A stretch of 64,000 nt of DNA from Planobispora longispora (GTDB lineage: Bacteria; Actinomycetota; Actinomycetes; Streptosporangiales; Streptosporangiaceae). The stretch spans positions 62,001 to 126,000 of the forward strand of contig NZ_BOOH01000044.1 in the NCBI RefSeq assembly GCF_016863135.1, in the 5' to 3' direction. The notes beneath the pieces were generated by a model. It ran no database searches. It was not told the DNA's origin and saw only the letters and a program-made list of their open reading frames with translations. A program made the translations under genes and the position numbers. Shown one piece after another: positions 35,908-44,117 of the stretch. Numbering within the stretch: the first letter of the stretch is position 1; each line of letters starts with the position of its first letter.

Positions 35908-35948
35908 TTCCCATGCCGAGAGCGCGGATTCGATTCCCGTCACCCGCT
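35908..35948 (+). pseudogene. tRNA-Gly(CCC) 3' half remnant
   Basis: From the anticodon loop TTCCCA through AGAGCGCGGATTCGATTCCC and GTCACCCGCT the sequence matches the 3' half of an actinomycete tRNA-Gly(CCC), including T-loop TTCGATT and the acceptor strand CACCCGC. The bases upstream (from GCGGG at 35872) do not form a proper D-arm or anticodon stem, so no functional tRNA is predicted. A 3' tRNA fragment is the typical scar (att site) left by an element integrated at a tRNA gene. Confidence 0.65.
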
Positions 35949-36034
35949 TCACACATCGAGGCCCAGGTCGGAGATGGATTCCCGGCCTGTGTCCTAGTCA
36001 TTTCCAGGACTTTTCGCAGTCCTAACCGGAACGC

Positions 36035-36628
36035 TTACGTGGTGGTCGGCGGCGTGGAGATGACTCCGGACAGGTAAGCGGACCCCTCCAGGATCTGGGG
36101 GGTCAGCTTGATTCCGGTGAGGCGCTCGATCAGGACAAGCCCCGGCCCTCGGTAGAGCTCATACTTGTCCTCCCCATAGTCGTGATCGATCTGCTGCATG
36201 GTCTCCACGAGCTCGTCGGGAACCTCCTCGGAATAGCCTTCCTGGGCCCAGAAACCGAACCGGACCTCCCCGTCCTCCACCCAGCGGAAGTCCTCCAGCC
36301 CCTTGATGTCGAGGCGGTAGAGGAAAACCAGGCGGGTGCCCGCCGACAACGGCACGATGAACTTGTCATCGGCGCCGAGCCAACTGTTGTACTGCGCGAC
36401 GAACGCCCAGTCGCCGACGGCCGTGACCCCGACGAACTGAGTCTTGTAGTCGTAGGAGGCACCGGCATTGATCGAGTCATCGAGCGTCATCCGGGAGAAG
36501 TCTTCTGCCCGGCCCCCCATCCGGGCTACGAGCTGCTCTGGTGTGAGCCCGCGGACGAAGATGAAGCTGTAAGCCTCCGCGAGGCCCGAGCCGGTGAACC
36601 AGGCGTAGTCGTCAGGAGGTGTGATCAT
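36035..36628 (-). CDS. DUF6461 family protein
   Basis: A 197-aa soluble protein (DDYAWFTGSGLAEAYSFIFV, RGLTPEQLVARMGG, VGDWAFVAQYNSWLG) typical of DUF6461, a family of unknown function found in many copies in actinomycetes, often in accessory regions. The ATG at 36628 is chosen because the conserved YAWF motif follows at once; the upstream extension to 36763 has no family resemblance. No good ribosome-binding site is seen. Lies inside the decayed island. Confidence 0.75.
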   Translation of the reverse strand: MITPPDDYAWFTGSGLAEAYSFIFVRGLTPEQLVARMGGRAEDFSRMTLDDSINAGASYDYKTQFVGVTAVGDWAFVAQYNSWLGADDKFIVPLSAGTRLVFLYRLDIKGLEDFRWVEDGEVRFGFWAQEGYSEEVPDELVETMQQIDHDYGEDKYELYRGPGLVLIERLTGIKLTPQILEGSAYLSGVISTPPTTT

Positions 36629-36958
36629 GCAGCGATCATGGCAGAACTCAGCGACACAGCCTGCCGGAGAAGCTGTCCCTCTTGCCCGATCGTGGATCGG
36701 GGGCAGGTGCTGATGAGGAAAAGGCCATGTCCATGATCGTGTGCCAGATCCGTGCCAGGACAAGCGGGGGGAATACGGTCACTCATAGGGGGCCACGGGA
36801 ACTCACCCCATCCTGACCTGCCCCCGCGTGCTCCCGGCTCGGAGCAGCGAGGTCAGTCGATGATTCCCAGGCTGACAGGCGAGCATTCCACCGGTTGAGC
36901 CTGTCCCAACAGTGGTCGATCTTGACGCTGCGCCGTAGCAATGCCAGCATCCAGCGCT
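36629..36958. other. Intergenic stretch in the island
   Basis: No convincing gene. It holds the divergent 5' regions of the DUF6461 gene (minus) and the small membrane protein (plus). The direct element GTGCCAGATCCGTGCCAG (about 36741-36758) is repetitive. A short inverted repeat (GATCGTGGATCGGG region, about 36690) is also visible. Confidence 0.5.
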
Positions 36959-37279
36959 ATGACCGCCGACTCCTCCGATCCGGACCGGCACAGTTACAGA
37001 CCCGTGGCAGCCCTCCTCCTTCTCTTGAGTATGACCCTCATGGTCATGCCGGTACGCCGCCTTGTGATTGAGGTGAACGAGCACGGCCTGCGGCAGCTTC
37101 TCGTTCCGGCCCTGACCCTGATCGGTCTTCCTGCGCTCGGGGCGCTCCTCGGAGCCTTCCTGAGAGTCCGCGGACCGGGCGGCGGATTCTTCGGAATCGC
37201 ATTGGGGATCTTCATCGCCAGCGTGGGCCTGATGGCGCTCCTCGCTTACTGGTTCTACTACTCGGTCACCCACATCTGA
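36959..37279 (+). CDS. Small three-helix membrane protein
   Basis: A 106-aa protein (ATG 36959; ATG 36941 also possible) with three hydrophobic segments: AALLLLLSMTLMVMPV, LLVPALTLIGLPALGALLGA and FFGIALGIFIASVGLMALLA. Family not recognised. The base usage is less GC-biased than that of the flanking core genes. Single gene, no obvious partner. Confidence 0.55.
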   Translation: MTADSSDPDRHSYRPVAALLLLLSMTLMVMPVRRLVIEVNEHGLRQLLVPALTLIGLPALGALLGAFLRVRGPGGGFFGIALGIFIASVGLMALLAYWFYYSVTHI

Positions 37280-37592
37280 GCCCGCCCTCAACAGACGATC
37301 CACTCACCTCGTGGAAGCCATCCGAACGGACGATCATGAACTGAGTCGGACGGATCCGCACGGTCGGATGTCGCCTGGTGTGAATGACGGCGCAGCGAGG
37401 CCCGTAACGGTGCTTTCCCAGTCGGACTTCACTTGCTGTCTGCCGGGGAAGCCATTCCCCGGTGCTGACGTAGTTCTGGATCGGCCGGCCGTTCTCGGTT
37501 CTGCGCGGGGTCGGAGTTCCCGGACGATCGGGGCTCACGGTCGGGGCGGTTTCCCGGTGCTGACTTTATCTATTTTCGGTTTGTCCGGTCTC
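37280..37592. other. Intergenic stretch without a recognisable gene
   Basis: No supported gene. The 12-bp element CCCGGTGCTGAC occurs twice (37458 and 37553). Coding-like frames here are short and lack start signals. Confidence 0.5.
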
Positions 37593-37706
37593 TCATGTCA
37601 GCCCGAACTGTAAGGACAGGTCAAAACACATGACGGAGGGGCGCTTAAACACAGGAACGGCCTCCGTCAGGCGTTTGAGGTTCTCTGTCTGATTAGGCGG
37701 CTCCAT
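37593..37706 (-). CDS. 37-aa peptide ORF with a strong ribosome-binding site
   Basis: ATG 37706 is preceded by AGGAGGAG at 3 nt. The 37-aa product starts MEPPNQTENLKRLTEAVPVF and ends with CFDLSLQFGLT. The N-terminal half is charged and helical-looking, the C-terminal half hydrophobic with one Cys. It is unlike any family I recognise; no modification enzyme is adjacent, so a peptide-natural-product role cannot be argued. It may be a small regulator or a relic. Confidence 0.35.
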   Translation of the reverse strand: MEPPNQTENLKRLTEAVPVFKRPSVMCFDLSLQFGLT

Positions 37707-37835
37707 CGTCTCCTCCTCATGCCGCCACGCCGTGGCCCACGAGACGCCGAAGCCGGTGACGGCCGACAGCACGCGACATGAATATGCAGTCCTCGATATA
37801 TTTTGCTCTGCGGCGAATACACCGAGGAGCGCTAA

Positions 37836-38003
37836 GGCTTCATCCACATCCGTGCCGCACCCGAACAGGTGGCCGCCCGTCTCGGCGGCGACGGATACAT
37901 AATTGATACACCGGAAGGGCTCCTGAACGCGGCGGCGGGGATCGACGGGGCGAATGAAAATGGCTCAGTGTTTCTTTATCGAGACATACGGCGGCAGACA
38001 TGA
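37836..38003 (+). pseudogene. Possible gene fragment
   Basis: A 55-codon open stretch between stop codons (FIHIRAAPEQVAARLGGDGY, GLLNAAAGIDGANENGSVFL) with protein-like composition but no start codon or ribosome-binding site. Probably the C-terminal remnant of a lost gene. It ends 27 bp before the ABC ATPase start. Confidence 0.3.
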
Positions 38004-38030
38004 TCCGGCGTTTTTGCGATAGTCGGAGTC

Positions 38031-38951
38031 ATGGCTGAAACGGTGACAATAGATGCGGCAGTGAGCCTGAGAGGCTTACGTAAGACCTTCGGGGAAGTGC
38101 GGGCGGTCGACGATCTGAACCTGCGCATCGCACCGGGCGAAGTCGTCGCCCTGCTGGGGCCGAACGCGGCGGGCAAGACCACCACGATGGAGATGCTGCT
38201 CGGTCTGACCACTCCGGACAGCGGGGAGATCGAGCTGTTCGGCAGGCCCGCCCGCCGGGCCGCGGCCGACGGGCTGGTCGGTGCGATGCTCCAGTCGGGC
38301 GGTTTCCTGGGTGAGATGACCAGCCGGGAGATCGTCCAGGTGATGGCCGCGCAATACCCGAAGGCGATGAAGGTGGACGATGCCATCGCCCGGGCGGGGG
38401 TGACGAAGTACGCCAGGCTCAAATACAGCGGGCTGTCCGGCGGCCAGAAGCAGCGGACGCGGTTCGCCGCGGCCCTGGTGTGCGACCCCGACCTGCTGGT
38501 GCTGGACGAGCCGACCGTGGCGATGGACGTGCAGAGCCGCCAGGAGTTCTGGGCGGCGATGCGTGACTACACGACCGGCGGGCGCACTGTCGTGTTCGCC
38601 ACCCACTACCTGGCCGAGGCTCAGGACTTCGCCGACCGCGTGGTGCTGATGCGGCACGGAAAGATCGTCGCCGACGGCTCGGTGGACGCGATCGTCGCCA
38701 AGGTCGACGGGCGCACCATCAGGGCGACGGTCGAGGGGGCCGGCGTCGAAGCGCTGGCCGCCCTGCCGGGAGTGGGCACCGCCCAGCTCCGCGGCGAGCA
38801 CGTCGAGTTGCACTGCTCCGACTCCGACGCCGCGCTGCGCGCGCTGCTGGCGGAGCATCCCCACGCGCGTGACATCTCGGTGACGGCGATGTCGCTGGAG
38901 GACGCGTTCGTGGCGCTGACCGCCGACGAGCCGGCCATGGAAGAGGTGTGA
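38031..38951 (+). CDS. ABC-2 type exporter ATPase
   Basis: A 306-aa ATPase: Walker A GPNAAGKTT (Ala replaces the usual Gly after Asn), signature LSGGQKQRTRFAAAL, Walker B LLVLDEPTVAMDV and H-loop FATHYLAEAQ. The C-terminal regulatory subdomain runs from about 215. ATG 38031 has GGAG close upstream. The stop overlaps the permease GTG by 4 bp. Exporter of unknown cargo; no two-component system is adjacent, unlike many relatives. Confidence 0.92.
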   Translation: MAETVTIDAAVSLRGLRKTFGEVRAVDDLNLRIAPGEVVALLGPNAAGKTTTMEMLLGLTTPDSGEIELFGRPARRAAADGLVGAMLQSGGFLGEMTSREIVQVMAAQYPKAMKVDDAIARAGVTKYARLKYSGLSGGQKQRTRFAAALVCDPDLLVLDEPTVAMDVQSRQEFWAAMRDYTTGGRTVVFATHYLAEAQDFADRVVLMRHGKIVADGSVDAIVAKVDGRTIRATVEGAGVEALAALPGVGTAQLRGEHVELHCSDSDAALRALLAEHPHARDISVTAMSLEDAFVALTADEPAMEEV

Positions 38952-39682
38952 CCGTGGGCGCGTTGATCTGGACCGAGCTCAAGGTCCTTTCCCGGTCGGT
39001 CGAGTTCCTCGTCGTCACCATCGCGTTCCCGATGGTGTTCTTCCTCGTCATGTCGGAGGTCTTCGGCTCGGATCGAGCCGGCGGACTGGACATGAACACC
39101 TACATGATGATCAGCATGGCGGCGTTCGGCGCCATGTCGGTGGCGTTCGCCGTGGGACCCCGGGTCGGCCTGGAGCGACAGGCCGGGTGGAACAGGCAAC
39201 TGCGGCTCACCCCCCTGCCGGGCTGGGGCTACGTCGCCGTCAAGATCACAGTGGCGATGATCCTGGCGCTTCCGGCCGTGCTGCTCGTCTTCCTGGCCGG
39301 GCTGCTGGTCAAGGGCATCGAACTCACCGCCGGGCAGTGGCTGGCGATCGTCCTCTCCTGCTGGATCAGTTCGCTGCCGTTCGCCGTGCTCGGCCTGCTC
39401 ATCGGGATGGCCGTCAAGCCGGAGTCGGCGCAGCCGCTCGGCCTGGCGGTCTATCTGCCGATGGCCATGCTCGGCGGGCTGTGGATGCCGGTGGACATCC
39501 TGCCGGGCTTCATGGCCTCGCTGGCCAAGGCGCTGCCGAGCTACTGGCTCGCGGAGATCACCCGCGACCGGCTCACCGGGACGGCGCTCGACCTGCTGGG
39601 CGTCGGGGTGATGGCGGCGTGGTTCCTGGTCGCCCTGACCTTGGTGATCGGCCTCTACCGTCGCGACGCGGCCAGGGTGTGA
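38948..39682 (+). CDS. ABC-2 type exporter permease
   Basis: A 244-aa permease with six membrane segments and the ABC-2 arrangement (VGPRVGLERQAGWNRQLRLT in the first cytoplasmic loop; LYLPMAMLGGLWMPVDILP-type segment near the end). Start GTG 38948 overlaps the ATPase stop (GTGA). Convergent with the MOSC gene with only 4 bp between them. Confidence 0.92.
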   Translation: MTVGALIWTELKVLSRSVEFLVVTIAFPMVFFLVMSEVFGSDRAGGLDMNTYMMISMAAFGAMSVAFAVGPRVGLERQAGWNRQLRLTPLPGWGYVAVKITVAMILALPAVLLVFLAGLLVKGIELTAGQWLAIVLSCWISSLPFAVLGLLIGMAVKPESAQPLGLAVYLPMAMLGGLWMPVDILPGFMASLAKALPSYWLAEITRDRLTGTALDLLGVGVMAAWFLVALTLVIGLYRRDAARV

Positions 39683-39686
39683 GCGG

Positions 39687-40481
39687 TCAGCCCGGCCGGA
39701 CTTCGTCGCCGACTCTCAGCTCGCCGAGGTTCTCGGGCGCCAGGCGGAGGCCGAACCAGGTCTTCCCGTCCCAGCGGCGGTGTCCGGCCAGAGTTCTCAG
39801 GGGTTCCTTGCCGCGGTCCTGGGTGGACGGGTCCCAGACGGTGGCGGCGCAGCGGTCGCACAGCTCCGAGACGCGGAAGTCGATCCCGCCGATTCGGACC
39901 GACGTCCAGGCGTCCTCCGCGAAGGGTTCCGCGCCGTCGATGACGGCGTTGGGCCGGAAGCGGGCGATGTCGAGGGGGGCCGGGGGGCGCTCCCGGCGTT
40001 CCATGGCGCCTTCGGCGATCCAGTCGTCCAGGCGCCGGAGCGAACTCCTGGAGACGAGCAGGAGGGGGCCGTCCCAGAGGCCGCGGCTCTCCTCGGTGAC
40101 GGTCCGGCCTGCGGGGTCGTCCCGCCGGATGAGGCGGGCGGGCCTGCCGAGCAGGCGGGTGAACCATTCGTGGGCGTCGGCGTGGGCGAGCACGGCCCGG
40201 TCGAGGCCGGAGGGGCCCGACGGGATCGTGTCACCGGTGGCCGGGGGGACTTTGAGCTCGCCCATGCCCTTGGCCGACAGGTGGAGGCCGCCTTCGGGGG
40301 TTTCGGCGGCCGAGACCGAGAGGAGCCGGGGGTGTTCGCCCACCCAGAACACTTCACCCAGCGGATCCACCACGGCCCAGCGGCGGTCGCCTTCCAGCCC
40401 CCAGGGCAGGACCTGGGCGGACGGGCGGGAGATGCCTTTGGTGGACTTGAGGGGGTAGGTGCGGATCTCCGCTAGCTCCAT
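39687..40481 (-). CDS. MOSC domain protein
   Basis: A 264-aa protein with an N-terminal MOSC beta-barrel (LAEIRTYPLKSTKGISRPSA, GDRRWAVVD) and a C-terminal MOSC domain (IARFRPNAVIDGAEPFAEDA; Cys-containing SELCDRCAATVWD). MOSC proteins carry sulfur/molybdopterin chemistry (mARC/YcbX-like reductases); the conserved Cys is the probable molybdenum or sulfur ligand. Complete and single-cistron, with a terminator hairpin of the upstream gene just before it. Confidence 0.9.
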   Translation of the reverse strand: MELAEIRTYPLKSTKGISRPSAQVLPWGLEGDRRWAVVDPLGEVFWVGEHPRLLSVSAAETPEGGLHLSAKGMGELKVPPATGDTIPSGPSGLDRAVLAHADAHEWFTRLLGRPARLIRRDDPAGRTVTEESRGLWDGPLLLVSRSSLRRLDDWIAEGAMERRERPPAPLDIARFRPNAVIDGAEPFAEDAWTSVRIGGIDFRVSELCDRCAATVWDPSTQDRGKEPLRTLAGHRRWDGKTWFGLRLAPENLGELRVGDEVRPG

Positions 40482-40562
40482 TGGGCAAGGATAGGAGGAA
40501 GCGCTCTCTCGGGATATGGGAGCGTGCCCACGAAGTAGCCGGAGGGGGTATCGGCCCCGTAT

Positions 40563-40589
40563 CCGGAGGGGAGTATCGGCCCCCTCCGG
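40563..40589. terminator. Terminator hairpin between monooxygenase and MOSC genes
   Basis: CCGGAGGGG-AGTATCGGC-CCCCTCCGG, a perfect 9-bp stem with a 9-nt loop. A near copy of the same element (CCGGAGGGGGTATCGGCCCC) lies directly to the left at about 40539, so the unit is duplicated. Follows the 3' end of the monooxygenase gene (minus strand). Confidence 0.65.
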
Positions 40590-40634
40590 GACACGGGTGA
40601 TGCGGAATCGCTCGGACCGGGCGGGATCACCCGC

Positions 40635-41963
40635 CTATGAGGCGACCCTTTCCCGGGTGTTCGCGGCGGGAGTCACGGCGGCGCCGCGGCCGGAGCCGCG
40701 GAACACGCGGAACAGGCAGGCCGGTCGCAGGAGGGCGGAGGGCGGATCGATGAGATTGGCCACGCGCAGGAAACGGCGGCCGAGTTCGGCGTCGTGCTCC
40801 GCGGCGCGGTGGAAGCGCTCCAGATAGGCGTTGATCAACTTGATCTTGGGCGTCCGCCGCCCGCGGACCCCGGGCAGCCGGAGGTCACCGCTGACCACGA
40901 TGTCCCACGGCCCGTCGACGACCCGGGCGATCGACCGGAACAGCTCACCGGCCGGCCTCCCGCGGCCGGCCCACTCGCCCAGCCGCAACGCCTCGACCGC
41001 GGCCACGCTCATGCCCTGGCCGTAGATCGGGTTGAAGGCGCACACCGCGTCGCCGACGACCGCCAGACCACGGGGGAAGCGGGACAGCCGCTCGTAACGC
41101 CGCCGCACGCTGGCCGGCGTGCGGTGGTGGCGCCCCTCCTCCACCGGCTCGGCGGAGGAGACCAGTTCGTGGATGTCCGGCGCGGGCAGAGTCTTCGTGT
41201 AAGAGACGAAGCCCTCGTAGTCGGACGGCGGGCTGTCGCCGTATCCGCCGACGGTGACGATCCACCGGTCGCCCTCCATCGCCAGCGCCACCCCGGCGCG
41301 GGGGATCGCCCGGGTGGCGGCCATGATGACCACCGGGTCCCCCGCGAGGTCGTCGGCACGCCGGCGAAGGACCCAGGTGGTGTAGGTCAGGTCGATTTCG
41401 ACCCGCTCCTCCTCGGGCGCGGGGAAACCGATCTCGCCGAGCCAGGCGGGAGTGCGCGACCCCCTGCCCGACGCGTCGACGACCAGGTCAGCAGTGATCG
41501 TCTCGTCGGAGACGAGCCGGACGCCGGTGACCCGGTCGCCGCTGTGGGTGAGACCGGAGACCTGGCTCCCGCCGATCACGGTCACTCCGGGGAGCGCGGC
41601 CACCCGTCGCCGGACCTGGCCCTCCAGGAGAAGACGGCTGACCAGGAGTCCGGGCATGTCACCCGGCGCCGGCGCCAGGCGGCGCCCCTCGTTGATCCAC
41701 CGGCAGTCCGCCTGGAGATCCCCGCCGAACGCCCCGCGGGCCGTCAGGTCGGCGGTGAGCCCGGGCAGCAGCAGTTCCATGACCTCCAGGCCCCGGGCCA
41801 GAAGGCCGTGGGCGTGCTTGCTCTGCGCCGTGCCGCGACGGTGGACGTCCTCCTCGGGCAGCTCGTCCCGGTCCAGTACGGTGACCCGCTCCGCGATCCT
41901 GCTGAGCGCGGCGGCGGCCAGCAGCCCGGACATGCTGGCCCCGATGACGACGGCATGCCTCAT
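40635..41963 (-). CDS. FAD-dependent monooxygenase
   Basis: A 442-aa flavoprotein of the PHBH-like/2-polyprenylphenol hydroxylase group: N-terminal Rossmann motif VVIGASMSGLLAAAAL, the DG-like motif DLVVDASGRGSRTPAWL, and the second FAD motif GLAVVGDAVCAFNPIYGQGM. It should hydroxylate or epoxidise a small hydrophobic substrate with NAD(P)H. Start ATG 41963 has GGAGAGG upstream. Divergent from the pseudokinase gene; no other catabolic gene adjacent. Confidence 0.9.
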   Translation of the reverse strand: MRHAVVIGASMSGLLAAAALSRIAERVTVLDRDELPEEDVHRRGTAQSKHAHGLLARGLEVMELLLPGLTADLTARGAFGGDLQADCRWINEGRRLAPAPGDMPGLLVSRLLLEGQVRRRVAALPGVTVIGGSQVSGLTHSGDRVTGVRLVSDETITADLVVDASGRGSRTPAWLGEIGFPAPEEERVEIDLTYTTWVLRRRADDLAGDPVVIMAATRAIPRAGVALAMEGDRWIVTVGGYGDSPPSDYEGFVSYTKTLPAPDIHELVSSAEPVEEGRHHRTPASVRRRYERLSRFPRGLAVVGDAVCAFNPIYGQGMSVAAVEALRLGEWAGRGRPAGELFRSIARVVDGPWDIVVSGDLRLPGVRGRRTPKIKLINAYLERFHRAAEHDAELGRRFLRVANLIDPPSALLRPACLFRVFRGSGRGAAVTPAANTRERVAS

Positions 41964-42179
41964 GGCCTCTCCGAGGAAGTGGGGGATCTCCGCCTCAGGA
42001 TGTCCCGGCTCGCGGCGCCGTCTCACCTTCGAGCGTGCTGTCTCGTCCCTGGACCTCCCTCGGGCATTCGGACGGCTGGCCGGCTGGTGATTTCGGTCAT
42101 ATTGGCCGGAAGACTGCTCTCTGTCAGCCTTGATCCCCATAATTGGTGATCCGCAATGACCGCCGCAGGGGGAGCCATC

Positions 42180-44117
42180 ATGCCGGATGTCAGACCGATC
42201 GGCCCGGGGGATCCCGGACGCGTGGACGGGTACGAGATCGTCGGCCGGATGGGGGACGCGGTCTATCTGGGACGCTCGCCCGCCGGGGCCCGGGTCGTCG
42301 TCAGGCTGCTCCCGGCCGATCTCGATCCGGAGCGCTTCCTCGCCGCGGCCGGGCCGCTGCGGGAGATCTCGGCGTTCTGCACCGCCGAGGTCCTGGACAC
42401 CGGGGTGGCGGACGGCCGGCCGTACATCGTGAGCGAGTACATCGACGGCCCCAGTCTCAAGGAGGCCGTCGCCTCCGGGGGCGTCCTGCGGGGCGCGGCG
42501 CTGCACCGGCTCGCGGTCGGCATGATGACGGCGCTGGTCGCCGTCCACCAGGCCGGGATGACGCACGGCGACATCCGTCCCGACAACGTGGTGCTGGGAC
42601 CCGACGGGCCGCGAGTGATCAACTTCGGGGTGGCCAGGGCCCTCTCCACGACCGACGCCGCCGACACCCGCAGCGTCGGCGTCCCGGCCTTCACCGCCCC
42701 GGAACTGCTCCGGGGCGAGGAGCCCGCGCCCGCGGCCGACCTGTTCGGCTGGGCCGCGACCCTGGCGTTCGCCGCGACGGGCCGCTCCCCCTTCGACGGC
42801 GGCTCGATGGCCGGGACCGTCAACCGCATCCTCAACGACGGACCGGATCTGGAGGCGGTGGAGGACGACCTGCGCGGCGTCGTCGCGGCGTGCCTGTCCA
42901 AGGACCCGCACGCCCGCCCCGCGGCGAGCGACGTCCTGCTCAAGCTGGTCGGCGAGCTGCTCACCACCGACCTCGGCCCGCCACCCGCCGCCACCCGCCC
43001 GGTACGGCGCGGCCGGCCGCTGCTGCTCGGCGCGGCAGCGGTGGCCATCGCCCTGCTCTCCGGGAGCTCCGTGTACCTGTTCACGTCCCCGTCGGCGGCC
43101 TCGGCGCCCGTCGCCGCGAGCACGCCGTCCCCGGCCGGGGAGCTCCTGCCCTCCGCCGCCCCCGCCGCCACCGGGCCGGAGGTCGTGCTCTCCCCGCTGG
43201 AGGAGGTGGAGAAGGCGTCCGAGGACGTCGCCCTGCCCGACATCGGCATCACCCTGCACGAGCATCCGGAGGACCCGGTCAGGCTCAGCGGCTACACGTG
43301 GGTGAAGAAGCCCTTCAACACCTTCGTCCGGGAGAAGGGCAAGGACGCCTACCGCCAGGTGGACGCCCTGATGTCCCCGGCGCTGTCGCCGGACGAGGGG
43401 CGGGTGGCCCTCAGCCCCACTCTGAAGTTCACCCAGTCGGACATGGACTACCTGAAGATCACTGAGGTCGCGACCGGCGAGGCCTTCACGGTGCCGACCG
43501 TGAAGAAGCCGTTCGAGACCGCCTTCCCGGTGTGGTCGAAGGACGGTACCAAGGTGCTGCTCACGGTCATCCAGAAGGACAAGGCGGTGAGCGGCGGCTT
43601 CGTGGTCGTGGACGTGACCGCCAGGAAGTCCACCCTCGTGGTGACCGAGGTCGTCGGCTCCTCCACCGACCCCTTCACCTTCGCCCCCGACGGATCGGTC
43701 GCCCGGCGCTACTTCGACGGCAAGACCTCCGGCGCCGACTTCTACAACCTCCAGGGGCAGGTCGTCCGGACCATGCACTGGGTCGGCTCCCCCCGCAGCG
43801 TGAACTGGTTCTCCCCGTCCGGGAAGCTCTTCACCACCGTCTGCCCCAGGGAGAAGGGCATCTGCGTGTGGGACACGGCGACCGGCAACCGCCGCCACAC
43901 CGTCCCCATCACCGACGTGGACGAGCTCCTCGGCTGGTTCAACGAGAACCACCTGCTGGTGGTGAAGAACGTCGGGAAGAACCGCCAGGCCCAGGTGATC
44001 GACTTCGTCGGGGGGACGCAGCGGGTGCTCGCCGACATCAAGGGCAGGGTCGACGCCGAGGCCGAGGGCAAGGACATCGCCGCGATCCTGAGCTTCACCC
44101 GAAGGTCGGCCCCCTGA
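42180..44117 (+). CDS. Transmembrane pseudokinase of the Ser/Thr kinase family
   Basis: A 645-aa protein with the PknB-like layout: kinase fold (about 15-265), one membrane helix (about 280-302) and an extracytoplasmic beta-propeller-like domain (about 345-645; LSPDEGRVALSP, FPVWSKDGTKVLLT, FAPDGSVA, WFSPSGKLF, ICVWDTATGN). Key catalytic positions are changed: the Gly-rich loop is degenerate (GRMGDAV), the VAIK Lys is Arg42 (VVVRLL), HRDLKPEN is HGDIRPDN (129-136), and DFG is NFG (148-150). It should lack normal catalysis. Start ATG 42180 follows GGGGGAG. Coupled to the next kinase by TGATG. Confidence 0.88.
   Translation: MPDVRPIGPGDPGRVDGYEIVGRMGDAVYLGRSPAGARVVVRLLPADLDPERFLAAAGPLREISAFCTAEVLDTGVADGRPYIVSEYIDGPSLKEAVASGGVLRGAALHRLAVGMMTALVAVHQAGMTHGDIRPDNVVLGPDGPRVINFGVARALSTTDAADTRSVGVPAFTAPELLRGEEPAPAADLFGWAATLAFAATGRSPFDGGSMAGTVNRILNDGPDLEAVEDDLRGVVAACLSKDPHARPAASDVLLKLVGELLTTDLGPPPAATRPVRRGRPLLLGAAAVAIALLSGSSVYLFTSPSAASAPVAASTPSPAGELLPSAAPAATGPEVVLSPLEEVEKASEDVALPDIGITLHEHPEDPVRLSGYTWVKKPFNTFVREKGKDAYRQVDALMSPALSPDEGRVALSPTLKFTQSDMDYLKITEVATGEAFTVPTVKKPFETAFPVWSKDGTKVLLTVIQKDKAVSGGFVVVDVTARKSTLVVTEVVGSSTDPFTFAPDGSVARRYFDGKTSGADFYNLQGQVVRTMHWVGSPRSVNWFSPSGKLFTTVCPREKGICVWDTATGNRRHTVPITDVDELLGWFNENHLLVVKNVGKNRQAQVIDFVGGTQRVLADIKGRVDAEAEGKDIAAILSFTRRSAP

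Noticed and set aside
36690-36780. GTGCCAGATCCGTGCCAG region as a third integrase relic or att core
   Set aside because: Only a short repeated word with no extended integrase-like translation; not enough to call.
37593-37847. 84-aa version of the small minus-strand ORF
   Set aside because: The upstream 47 codons lack a ribosome-binding site; the strong site points to the 37-aa start.
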